This document shows, in pieces, positions 45,425 to 53,127 of a stretch of DNA of 64,000 bases; within the stretch, counting starts at the first letter, position 1, and every line of letters begins with the position of its first letter. The translations under genes and the position numbers were made by a program. Below the pieces are notes generated by a model. That model ran no database searches, had not been told where the DNA came from, and worked only from the letters and a program-made list of their open reading frames with translations. The stretch comes from Sphingomonas jeddahensis (GTDB lineage Bacteria; Pseudomonadota; Alphaproteobacteria; Sphingomonadales; Sphingomonadaceae): positions 62,001 to 126,000 of the forward strand of contig NZ_MPSB01000001.1 in NCBI RefSeq assembly GCF_001981525.1, in the 5' to 3' direction.

Positions 45425-47415
45425 GCGGCGAAGCGGTTGTCGGTGGTGAAAAGGGGTTCGCTCACCTTTCGTGCCTCGACTTCGCTCGGCACTAACGGAG
45501 GGGTGGGGAGCGGGGCCGGGGTGTCGGACAGGTCGACGACGATGGTGAGGGTCTTTCCGTCCGTTAGGCGCCAGCTGGCGGTTACCGCGGCGAGGCTGGT
45601 GGCCCGGGCGCCCAAGCTTTGGACTGACGTGTCGTCACCCCGGACTTGATCCGGGGTCCCGCTTACTGGCGCAGTTGGAGAGGAGAAGCGGGATCCCGGC
45701 TCGTGGCCGGGATGACGGGTGGGGTGGGCTTCCACTTCGGCTTTCCCGACTGGGCCCCGGCCTTCGCCGGGGTGCAGTTCGGGAGTGGTCGCGAGGCGGG
45801 GGGTGATGTGCTGGCGGCGGAGGCGGAGCAGGTTCTGGTAGAAGGTGCGCCAAGCCGGGGCTTCGGGGCCGGGGTGCGGGATCGAGGCGGTGAAGGTGTT
45901 TTCCGCATTGGGATCGGGGATCTGCTCGCGGGCGCTTTCGTCGGCGAAGGCGGCGAATTTGGCGAATTCCTTGCGGCGGCCGGTGCGAACGGCGTCCGCG
46001 AGCTCGTCGTGGAAATCGGTGAAGAACAGGAACGGGCTCTCGCTGCCTTCCTCGTCGCCCATGAAGAGGAGCGGGATCTGCGGCGCGAGAAGCAGCAGCG
46101 CGGTGGCGGCGCGGAGCTTGGCGGGATCGGTGAGGAGCGTCAGGCGCTCGCCCAGCGCACGGTTGCCGATCTGGTCGTGGTTCTGGAGGAAGCTGACGAA
46201 GCGCGTCGGTGGCAGGTGCGCGCTGGGAGTGCCGCGCGGCTTGCCTTCGTGATTGGGCGAGGGGTCGCCCTGGTAGATAAAACCTTCCGACAAGCAGCGG
46301 GCGAGGCGCTCGGCGGGCTTGTCGGCGAAGTCGCCGTAATAGGCGCTGGTTTCTCCGGTGAGGAGGACGTGGAGGACGTTGTGAAAATCGTCGTTCCATT
46401 GCGCGTCATAGGCGTCCGGGCGTAGACGGGCGGCGTCGTTGCTCTCGTTCTCCAGGACCAAGTGGGTGTGGCGGTCGGGGAGGGCGGCGCGGATTTCGGC
46501 GGCCATCGTGTCGAGGAACGTGGGGTTGTCGATCGCGTGGACGGCGTCGAAGCGCAGGCCGTCGAAGCGATAGTCCTTGAGCCACATCAGAGCGTTGTCG
46601 ATGAAGAAGCGCGCGACCGGCGGCTCATCGACCGCGACCGCCCCGCCCCAGGGGGTGGCGACGTCGCGGTGAAAGAAGCGGTCGGCGTAGAGGCCGAGGT
46701 AGTTACCGTCGGGGCCGAAGTGATTGTACACCACGTCGAGGAAGACGCTGAGGCCGAGTTCGTGCGCGGCGTCGATGAGGGCGCGCAGTTCGTCGGGCGA
46801 GCCATAGGCCTCATGGATCGCGTAGGGGAGGACGCCGTCATAGCCCCACCCGCGGTTCCCGCCAAACGCGTTGATCGGCATGAGCTCGATCGCGGTGACG
46901 CCGAGTGCGGCAATTGACGGGAGGCGCTGGAGAACACCGCTGAAGCCGCCGAGGGTGCCGGCGTGAAGCTCCATGATGACCATTTCGTGCCATGGGCGCC
47001 CGCGCCAGTGGGGAGTGCGCCAATGGTAGGTATGGTCGGGGACGATGCTCCAGCCGTTCACGCCGCCGTGCTGACGGCGGGAGGCGGGATCGGGGACGGA
47101 GGTGTCGCCGATGTGGAAGCGGTAGCGGGTGCCGGCGCCGGCGGGGAGGGTGGTTTCCCACCAGCCGTTTTCAGTGGGGTTGAGGGGGCGGCGTGCTTCT
47201 TCCGCTGTTCCCCGGCGGAGGTCGGGGTCCAGTTGGGGGGCGTTTCGGGCTGCCTCGTGAGCTTTCCCGACTGGGCCCCGGCCTTCGCCGGGGAACAGGT
47301 TGCGGGGTGGGCCGTCGATCTCGATTGCCACCGCGTCCGCATCGGGTGCCCAGAGGCGGAAGCGGGTGGTGCCGTCCGTTAGCGGTTCGGGGCCCCAGGC
47401 GTTCAGGCTTCCCAT
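45412..47415 (-). CDS. treZ: malto-oligosyltrehalose trehalohydrolase with translated repeat insertions
   Basis: TreZ releases trehalose from the product of TreY. The GH13 barrel is intact: FLDVVYNHFGPDG, the nucleophile segment FDGLRFDAVHAID, the LVLENE acid/base and FLQNHDQIGN. The N-terminal CBM48-like domain ends in PDPASRRQHGGVNG. At 667 residues it is some 70-90 longer than usual. The excess comes from dispersed repeats that read through in frame: PGEGRGPVGKA occurs at about residues 42-52 and again near 547-557, a family B repeat encodes about 567-595, and a family A-like unit encodes about 639-650. These fall in loops outside the barrel, so activity is probably kept. Confidence 0.92.
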   Translation of the reverse strand: MGSLNAWGPEPLTDGTTRFRLWAPDADAVAIEIDGPPRNLFPGEGRGPVGKAHEAARNAPQLDPDLRRGTAEEARRPLNPTENGWWETTLPAGAGTRYRFHIGDTSVPDPASRRQHGGVNGWSIVPDHTYHWRTPHWRGRPWHEMVIMELHAGTLGGFSGVLQRLPSIAALGVTAIELMPINAFGGNRGWGYDGVLPYAIHEAYGSPDELRALIDAAHELGLSVFLDVVYNHFGPDGNYLGLYADRFFHRDVATPWGGAVAVDEPPVARFFIDNALMWLKDYRFDGLRFDAVHAIDNPTFLDTMAAEIRAALPDRHTHLVLENESNDAARLRPDAYDAQWNDDFHNVLHVLLTGETSAYYGDFADKPAERLARCLSEGFIYQGDPSPNHEGKPRGTPSAHLPPTRFVSFLQNHDQIGNRALGERLTLLTDPAKLRAATALLLLAPQIPLLFMGDEEGSESPFLFFTDFHDELADAVRTGRRKEFAKFAAFADESAREQIPDPNAENTFTASIPHPGPEAPAWRTFYQNLLRLRRQHITPRLATTPELHPGEGRGPVGKAEVEAHPTRHPGHEPGSRFSSPTAPVSGTPDQVRGDDTSVQSLGARATSLAAVTASWRLTDGKTLTIVVDLSDTPAPLPTPPLVPSEVEARKVSEPLFTTDNRFAAWIA
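45466..45500. repeat. repeat inside treZ (family A-like)
   Basis: The block CCTTTCGTGCCTCGACTTCG followed by CTCGGCACTAACGG resembles a degenerate family A unit. On the treZ strand it encodes LVPSEVEARKV near the C-terminus. Confidence 0.5.
45633..45717. repeat. dispersed palindromic repeat, family B, inside treZ
   Basis: It begins CGTCACCCCGGACTTGATCC, as do the intergenic copies at 21970 and 56824, and ends GGCCGGGATGACG. It is read in frame within treZ (residues about 567-595, containing GTPDQVRGDD). Confidence 0.9.
45738..45780. repeat. repeat inside treZ, family C, copy 1
   Basis: The block CTTTCCCGACTGGGCCCCGG then CCTTCGCCGGGG encodes PGEGRGPVGKA on the treZ strand. The same DNA block occurs at 47262-47303. 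Confidence 0.85.
47205..47303. repeat. repeat inside treZ, family C, copy 2 (inverted pair)
   Basis: The forward unit (47262-47303) matches the copy at 45738-45780 almost base for base; about 20 bases away an inverted, diverged unit (TTCCCCGGCGGAGGTCGGGG) completes a palindromic element. In frame it encodes about residues 38-70 of TreZ. Confidence 0.8.
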
Positions 47416-49505
47416 GCGCTGGTCCAGCTGAGCAGCACCGCGCCTTGTGGGGCGACTTCATATTCGTTCTCGATGTCGACCTCGCCTTGGTCGGGCTTGG
47501 CGCTGTCGATCAGGACGGTGCGGCGGGTGTCGGGCTTGGGCAGGTGGAAGGTGATCGGTGCCTCGCTAGCGTTGAGGAGGAGCGAGACGGTTTCCACCTC
47601 GCCTGCCTCGGTGCGCATCGCGCGGCGCATCATCAGCGCGCGTCCTTCGGGGTTCTGCCAATCCTCGTCGCTCAGCCGCTCGCCGCGCTCGTCCCACCAT
47701 TCGACGTCGTTGACACCGTGGCCGGGGGAATCCTGGCCGTAGAGGAAGGTCGGTGCGCGCAGCACGGCGAAGCGGCGGCGCAGTTCGGTCAAGCGGGCGG
47801 TGAAGTCGATCTGCTGCTGACCCTCCGGGCTGGCGGCGGCCTTCCAGTCGAGCCAGCTGATCTCGTTATCCTGGCAATAGGCATTGTTGTTGCCGCCCTG
47901 CGTACGGCCGAACTCGTCCCCGGCGACCAGCATCGGGGTGCCGAGCGACGCCAAAAGTGTGGTGAGCATGGAGCGCATGACGCGGCCGCGGGCGTCGTTG
48001 ATCGCGGGATCGTCGGTGGGGCCTTCCGCGCCCCAGTTGCGCGAATGATTGTTATCGTGGCCGTCGCGATTGTCCTCGCCATTGGCCTCGTTGTGGCGTT
48101 CCTCATACATCACCGTGTCGGCGAGGGTGAAGCCGTCGTGCGCGACAAGGAAGTTGACGCTGGCCCAGGGGCGGCGGGCGCGACGGTCGAACAGGTCGCC
48201 CGAGCCGGACAGGCGCGCGGCAAGGTCACCGCGCTTGCCCGCGTCACCCTTCCAATAGCTGCGGACGGTGTCGCGGTATTTGTCGTTCCATTCGGCAAAG
48301 CCGGGCGGGAAGTTGCCGAGCTGATAGCCGCCGGGGCCGACGTCCCATGGCTCGGCGATCAGCTTGAGCTGGCTCAAGACGGGATCCTGGCGGACGACGT
48401 CGAAGAAGGCCGCGCCCGGGTCGAAGCCGGTTGCCTCGCGGCCGAGCGTCAGGCCGAGATCGAAACGGAAGCCGTCGATGCCGAAGCTGGTGGCCCAGTA
48501 GCGCAAGCTGTCCGCGACCATCTGGATCACGCGGGCCTTGCTCATGTTGAGCGTGTTGCCGGTGCCGGTGTCGTTGATCGTGTAGCGCGGATTATCGTGG
48601 ACGAGGCGGTAGTAGCTGGCGTTGTCGAGGCCGCGCCACGATAGCGTCGGGCCCTTCTCCGAGCCTTCGCAGGTGTGGTTGTAAACCACGTCCATGATGA
48701 CTTCGATGCCGGCGTTGTGGAGGCGGTGGACGGCGCGGCGAAGCTCGTCCTGATGCTGGCTGGCCATATAGGCCTGCTCTGGGGCGAAGAAGCCGAGCGT
48801 GTTATAGCCCCAGTAGTTGCGCAGGCCTTTTTCTTGCAGGAACCGGTCCTGGGTAAAGGCTTGGATCGGGAGCAACTCGATCGCGGTGACGCCGAGGCGC
48901 TGGAGGTGGCGGATAACCGCTGGGTGCCCGAGCGCGGCATAAGTGCCGCGTTCGCGCGCCGGCACCTCCTCCATCAGTTTGGTTAAGCCCTTGGTGTGCG
49001 CTTCATAAATGATCGTTTCGGACCAAGGGGTTTTGGGGCGCCGATCGCGCGACCAGTCCCAATGATCGTCAACCACCACGCTCTTGGGCATGGCGGGGGC
49101 GCTGTCGCGTTTGTCGAAGGAGAGATCCTCCCGGCGGTGGCCGATGCGATAGCCGTGTAGCGCGTCGGTCCATTTGATTTGGCCGTGCAGCTTGCGCGCG
49201 TAGGGATCGAGCAGCAGCTTGTTCGGATTGAAGCGGTGGCCGGCCTCAGGCTCGTAGCGGCCGTGTGCGCGATAGCCGTAGAGGAGACCCGGCTCGACGT
49301 CGGGCAGGTAGCCGTGAAACACCTCGTCGGTGCATTCGGGCAGCCAGAAGCGCTTGAGCTCGCGCTTGCCCGCAGGGTCGAACAGACACAACTCGATCGC
49401 GTCGGCGTTGGCGGAGAAGACGGCAAAGTTGACGCCAAGGCCGTCGAAGGTGGCGCCGAGCGGGTAAGGGGTGCCGGGCTGGAGCCGGTCGACGGAGAAG
49501 GGCAC
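47403..49505 (-). CDS. glgX: glycogen debranching enzyme
   Basis: GlgX cleaves alpha-1,6 branches of phosphorylase-limited glycogen and supplies linear maltodextrins to MalQ, TreY and TreZ. The 700-residue GH13 protein has an N-terminal CBM48 domain (YPLGATFDGLGVNFAVFSANA), DVVYNHTCEG, the nucleophile region GIDGFRFDLGLTLGR, LIAEPWDVGPGGYQLG and VAHDGFTLADTV. It starts at a GTG and overlaps treZ by 13 bases. It is the first gene of the operon, so the promoter should lie in 49506-49663. Confidence 0.95.
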   Translation of the reverse strand: MPFSVDRLQPGTPYPLGATFDGLGVNFAVFSANADAIELCLFDPAGKRELKRFWLPECTDEVFHGYLPDVEPGLLYGYRAHGRYEPEAGHRFNPNKLLLDPYARKLHGQIKWTDALHGYRIGHRREDLSFDKRDSAPAMPKSVVVDDHWDWSRDRRPKTPWSETIIYEAHTKGLTKLMEEVPARERGTYAALGHPAVIRHLQRLGVTAIELLPIQAFTQDRFLQEKGLRNYWGYNTLGFFAPEQAYMASQHQDELRRAVHRLHNAGIEVIMDVVYNHTCEGSEKGPTLSWRGLDNASYYRLVHDNPRYTINDTGTGNTLNMSKARVIQMVADSLRYWATSFGIDGFRFDLGLTLGREATGFDPGAAFFDVVRQDPVLSQLKLIAEPWDVGPGGYQLGNFPPGFAEWNDKYRDTVRSYWKGDAGKRGDLAARLSGSGDLFDRRARRPWASVNFLVAHDGFTLADTVMYEERHNEANGEDNRDGHDNNHSRNWGAEGPTDDPAINDARGRVMRSMLTTLLASLGTPMLVAGDEFGRTQGGNNNAYCQDNEISWLDWKAAASPEGQQQIDFTARLTELRRRFAVLRAPTFLYGQDSPGHGVNDVEWWDERGERLSDEDWQNPEGRALMMRRAMRTEAGEVETVSLLLNASEAPITFHLPKPDTRRTVLIDSAKPDQGEVDIENEYEVAPQGAVLLSWTSAWEA

Positions 49506-49541
49506 GGTTATTGGGCCTCGTGGTTGGCAGGTCGTGCAAGT

Positions 49542-49636
49542 CGTCAGGATGGTCTGGTTCCGGCATCCACCGTGCCGCGCCTCCTACGCCGTTGTGTGTG
49601 CGGCGCAGTGGACCCCGGCACTGGACCGGGGTGACG
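49542..49636. repeat. dispersed palindromic repeat, family B (diverged)
   Basis: A weaker copy that begins CGTCAGGATGG and ends CTGGACCGGGGTGACGG, with an internal CCACCGTGCCGCG segment shared with the 5678 copy. It fills most of the gap between the DUF2934 gene and glgX. Confidence 0.55.
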
Positions 49637-49663
49637 GATCGTTGGTGGAGCGGTTGCCGCCTG

Positions 49664-50092
49664 TCAGTTGCTGGTCTTAGTCCGAACCTTGCCGCGGGCG
49701 CCCTTTTTGGTCGGCGCGGCGGCTGCGGGCGGCTCGATGGCGCCTGATGCGCTCGCGACGCGCGTTTCGGGAGCGCCGCCGGCCGTCGACTCGGCGGCGG
49801 TCGTTTGCGGCGGGGCAGTTTGGAGCTGATCGCTGTCGGTCTGCGCAGCTTGTTCGTCCGCGGCACCGGTGTCCGCCGGCTCGCCGAAGGGCAGGTCCGC
49901 GCCGGCGTCGCTGATCAGCGCATCGCGATAGGCGGGTTCGTTGTCTGCAAGATCAGTGCTGACGTCATCGCCGGTGCCATGTTCCTGCTCAGCCTGGGCC
50001 CAATGCGCCTGTTCGCGACCCTCCGGCTGGCCCTCGTCCTGCCAGATCCTGTAGGCGCGTTCCCTGATCTTGTGTTCCCGCTCATCGGCCAA
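49664..50092 (-). CDS. DUF2934 domain protein
   Basis: The N-terminus REHKIRERAYRIWQDEGQPEGREQAHWAQAEQE matches DUF2934, a short helical motif found in alphaproteobacterial and rhizobial proteins of unknown function. The remaining 100 residues are acidic and Ala/Thr-rich and end in a basic tail (TKKGARGKVRTKTSN). The TTG start at 50092 has AGGGAGA six bases upstream. It lies between the PilZ gene and the glgX operon on the same strand. Confidence 0.8.
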   Translation of the reverse strand: MADEREHKIRERAYRIWQDEGQPEGREQAHWAQAEQEHGTGDDVSTDLADNEPAYRDALISDAGADLPFGEPADTGAADEQAAQTDSDQLQTAPPQTTAAESTAGGAPETRVASASGAIEPPAAAAPTKKGARGKVRTKTSN

Positions 50093-50164
50093 GTCGGTTC
50101 TCCCTCTTTGTGCGGGAGGAACGCGCGGGCGGCGAAATCGCCCCAGCGCACGGGAAATATTTGC

Positions 50165-50590
50165 CTAGCGCCGATAGGGGTTCTGAAGACCGGGCATCCA
50201 GCCGGCGGTCGCGCCCGCATCTGGTGTTCGGGCCGACGCCGGTCGCGGCGCCACGGCCGCCTTGGCCCGCGCGGCGTCCGGATCGATCGGCTCCGCGAAT
50301 TCGATGCCGGCCGCGCCGTCACGCGCCCACACCACCGTGGCGCCGACGGCCTCAAGCGCGCCAACGGTGACCAGAACAGTGGCGCCGGGCCTGAGCCCCA
50401 CCGCCTGATCGATGCGCATGCCGCCGGTCGAGAGATCGCGGACCCGATGCTTGCTAGGCGCGGTGCCGCCGAAACGTTGCACCGTGGCGCTCAGGAAGAC
50501 GCTGTGGCGCGGCGCGCGCACAGTCGGTTCGCTGGTGGGCGGCGTATCAGGCGATAACGCTCCGGCCGAGGGGAGGTCCGGCTTCGACAT
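50165..50590 (-). CDS. PilZ domain protein
   Basis: PilZ domains bind cyclic di-GMP. The 141-residue protein has RAPRHSVFLSATVQRFG with the N-terminal Arg-containing motif and HRVRDLSTGGMRI, matching the D/N-x-S-x-x-G motif, followed by the beta-barrel strands ending GIEFAEPI. It is a single-domain adaptor. ATG 50590 (MSKPDLPSAG) is preferred to an upstream start at 50629. Confidence 0.78.
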   Translation of the reverse strand: MSKPDLPSAGALSPDTPPTSEPTVRAPRHSVFLSATVQRFGGTAPSKHRVRDLSTGGMRIDQAVGLRPGATVLVTVGALEAVGATVVWARDGAAGIEFAEPIDPDAARAKAAVAPRPASARTPDAGATAGWMPGLQNPYRR

Positions 50591-50658
50591 GGCGCGCAAG
50601 TGGGATGTGCGTGCCGCGGACGCAACCATGTTTTTCTGTGACAGAATGCTTCTGCATT

Positions 50659-50671
50659 GTAACGTTATTAC
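50659..50671. promoter_or_regulatory. AT-rich palindrome before the ZnuD-like receptor gene
   Basis: GTAACGTTATTAC has GTAA/TTAC ends around a TAACGTTA palindrome, 44 bases before the TTG start. In a GC-rich genome it stands out. It loosely resembles Zur boxes, which would fit a zinc receptor, but the match is too weak for a firm call. Confidence 0.3.
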
Positions 50672-50714
50672 GTCCCAGCTAGGTAGTGGCGCTCCATCGT
50701 AGAAGGGTTACCCG

Positions 50715-52901
50715 TTGAAGACCTTTGCCTTTTTGCTGGCCGGCAGCGCGCTGGCGACGACGCCCGCCGCTGCGCAGACAACAGCCAGCCCCGTCGAAGG
50801 GTCAAGCGCCCCCACGCGCTCCGGCCATGTCGAGGCGGATCGCGACATCGTCATCACGGCCCCGTTCGTACGCGATCTCAACATTCTGGCGGGCAAATCT
50901 GTGGTGACCGGCGACGAACTGGTACGCGACATCCGGCCGCAGATCGGCGACACGCTGACGCGCCAGCCGGGCGTGTCGGCGACGTCGTTCGGCCCCGGTG
51001 CGTCGCGGCCCGTGCTGCGTGGTTTCCAAGGCGAGCGCGTGCGGGTGCTGACGGATGGGCTCGGTTCGCTCGACGTGTCGAACACCTCGACCGATCACGG
51101 CGTGACGATCGATCCGCTGACCGCCGAGCGGATCGAGGTGCTGCGCGGGCCGGCGGTGCTGCTGTTCGGAAGCCAGGCGATCGGTGGCGCGGTGAACGTG
51201 ATTGACCGGCGGATCCCGCGTGGTGTGCCCGAGAATGGCTATCACGTCGACGCGATCGGCACCTATGGCTCGACCGCCGACGAGCGTAGCGGCGGGGCGG
51301 GCCTCGATGTTGCGCTGTCGAACCAAATTGTGGCGCATGTCGATGGCAGCTATCGCAAGAGCGACGACCTCGGGATCGGCGGCTATCAGCTGTCGCCGAG
51401 CTTCCGGCGCGAGCAGCTGGATATCGCGGCGGAGGAAGCCGAAGAGGGGCATGCCGATGAAGCCGCGGAGGCGACCGCGCGCGCCAACCAGCGCGGGCGG
51501 GTGCTGAACAGCGGCACCGAGACCTATACGTTGGGCGCCGGGCTGGCGGTGATCAACGACGGCGGGAGCCTGGGCTTTTCGGTCGGCTATTACGACAGCA
51601 ATTATGGCGTGCCGGAGCGACCCGGCTCGGCGCATGCGCATGGCGAGGAGGACCATGACCATGACGATGACCACGAGGAGGGAGGTCACGATCACGGCGA
51701 CGTGACGATCGCCATGAAGCAGTTTCGCGCGGACATGCGCGGCGAGCTGAACGTGGATGGCGGGCTTCTCGACAAGGTCCGCTTCCGCGCGGGCTTTGCC
51801 GATTACGAGCACACCGAGTTCGAGGGTGCCGAGGTCGGCACCGTGTTCAACTCGCAGGCGTTCGAGGGCCGGCTGGAACTGGTGCAAGCGGACCGCAGCG
51901 GCTGGCGCGGAGTGACAGGATTCCAGGGCTTTACGCGCGACTTCTCGGCAATCGGTGAAGAAGCGTTCGTGCCGCCAAACACCACCGACCAATACGGCCT
52001 GTTCACGTTGCAGGAAATCAACCGGGGCAATTGGGAGGTCGAATTCGCCGGCCGTTACGAGCACACCGACGTGCATTCCCGGAGCGTCCGGGTGGGGCTG
52101 GACGAGGATGTCGCGCCAATCGCCGTGAGCCGTGATTTCAATTCCCTCTCGGGCGCGCTTGGCCTGTCCTACGCGGTCGCGCCCGAGGTGAAGATCGGCA
52201 TCAACGGATCGCGCGCGGTGCGTGCGCCTTCAGCGGAGGAATTGTTCTCCAATGGGCCACATATCGCGACACAGGCGTATGAGATTGGAAATCCGAACTT
52301 CAAGACCGAGAAGAGCTGGGGATTGGAGCTGTACGCGCGCGGACGGACAGGGCCGTTCCGTTTCCAGGTGAGCGGCTATGCGACCTGGTTCGACGATTAC
52401 ATCTTCGAGAATGCGACTGGCGCGGAGCGCGACGGTCTGCCGGTGTTCCAGTATTTCCAGGCGAGCGCACGCTATTATGGCGTGGAGGGCGAACTGACCG
52501 CCGAGTTGATCCGCAGCGGCGCGTTCGAACTCGATGGCAATTTGGTGGCCGATTACGTCAACGCCGAGCTGACGGGCGACCGCGGGCCGGTGCCGCGCAT
52601 TCCGCCGCTGCGCGTGCTGGGCGGGCTGAGCGCGCGGATGGGCGATTTCGGCGCTCGGGCCGAGGTGGAACATGTGACGCCGCAGAACCGCGTGGCGGCG
52701 TTCGAGACGCGCACCGATGATTTCACGCTGGTCAACGGATCGGTATCGTTCAAGCCGTTCGGGCACGACAGCGAAACGACGCTGATCGTGTCGGCGAACA
52801 ACATCTTCGACGTCGATGCACGGCGGCATGCGTCGTTCACCAAGGATTATGTGCCGCTTGCCGGGCGCGACATTCGTGTGGCGGCGCGGGTTAGTTTTTG
52901 A
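50715..52901 (+). CDS. TonB-dependent receptor, ZnuD-like, with His-rich segment
   Basis: The 728-residue outer membrane receptor has a signal peptide (LKTFAFLLAGSALATTPAAAQ), a plug (LTRQPGVSATSFGPGASRPVLRGFQGERVRVLTDGL) and a barrel that ends in RVAARVSF with the terminal Phe. A His/Asp/Glu-rich stretch HAHGEEDHDHDDDHEEGGHD (from residue 307) lies in a predicted surface loop. His-rich loops and the SAEELFSNGPHIAT motif are typical of ZnuD-like zinc receptors. The TTG start is supported by AGAAGGG seven bases upstream. The ligand assignment is inferred from family resemblance. Confidence 0.87.
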   Translation: MKTFAFLLAGSALATTPAAAQTTASPVEGSSAPTRSGHVEADRDIVITAPFVRDLNILAGKSVVTGDELVRDIRPQIGDTLTRQPGVSATSFGPGASRPVLRGFQGERVRVLTDGLGSLDVSNTSTDHGVTIDPLTAERIEVLRGPAVLLFGSQAIGGAVNVIDRRIPRGVPENGYHVDAIGTYGSTADERSGGAGLDVALSNQIVAHVDGSYRKSDDLGIGGYQLSPSFRREQLDIAAEEAEEGHADEAAEATARANQRGRVLNSGTETYTLGAGLAVINDGGSLGFSVGYYDSNYGVPERPGSAHAHGEEDHDHDDDHEEGGHDHGDVTIAMKQFRADMRGELNVDGGLLDKVRFRAGFADYEHTEFEGAEVGTVFNSQAFEGRLELVQADRSGWRGVTGFQGFTRDFSAIGEEAFVPPNTTDQYGLFTLQEINRGNWEVEFAGRYEHTDVHSRSVRVGLDEDVAPIAVSRDFNSLSGALGLSYAVAPEVKIGINGSRAVRAPSAEELFSNGPHIATQAYEIGNPNFKTEKSWGLELYARGRTGPFRFQVSGYATWFDDYIFENATGAERDGLPVFQYFQASARYYGVEGELTAELIRSGAFELDGNLVADYVNAELTGDRGPVPRIPPLRVLGGLSARMGDFGARAEVEHVTPQNRVAAFETRTDDFTLVNGSVSFKPFGHDSETTLIVSANNIFDVDARRHASFTKDYVPLAGRDIRVAARVSF

Positions 52902-52908
52902 ACTAACC

Positions 52909-52994
52909 CGTCACCCCGGCCTTGAGCCGGGGTCCCGCTATCTGGCCTGAGGCTAGAAGAAGAAGCGGGACCCCGGATCAAGTCCGGGGTGACG
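52909..52994. repeat. dispersed palindromic repeat, family B
   Basis: The arms CGTCACCCCGGCCTTGAGCC and the reverse half ending AAGTCCGGGGTGACG sit directly after the receptor stop codon. It could serve as a transcript-end hairpin. Confidence 0.85.
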
Positions 52995-53024
52995 TAGCTA
53001 TTTCGGCAAGCGTCGGCTTCATTT

Positions 53025-53103
53025 CGTTCGCCCTGAGCTTGTCGAAGCGTGCCGCATGCGGGATCGCGTGTGACACGTGCTTCGACAGGCTCAGCACGAA
53101 CGG
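53025..53103. repeat. dispersed repeat, family A (inverted pair)
   Basis: CGTTCGCCCTGAGCTTGTCG (53025 on) and CTTCGACAGGCTCAGCACG (53080 on) are inverted copies around about 30 bases, between the ZnuD-like gene and cpaF, 115 bases after a family B copy. Confidence 0.85.
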
Positions 53104-53127
53104 GCAGGGGTGGCGAGCCGGTCAGTC

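Noticed and set aside
45412-47415. treZ as a pseudogene disrupted by repeats
   Set aside because: Every insertion keeps the frame, all catalytic motifs are intact and the overlaps with glgX and malQ are preserved.
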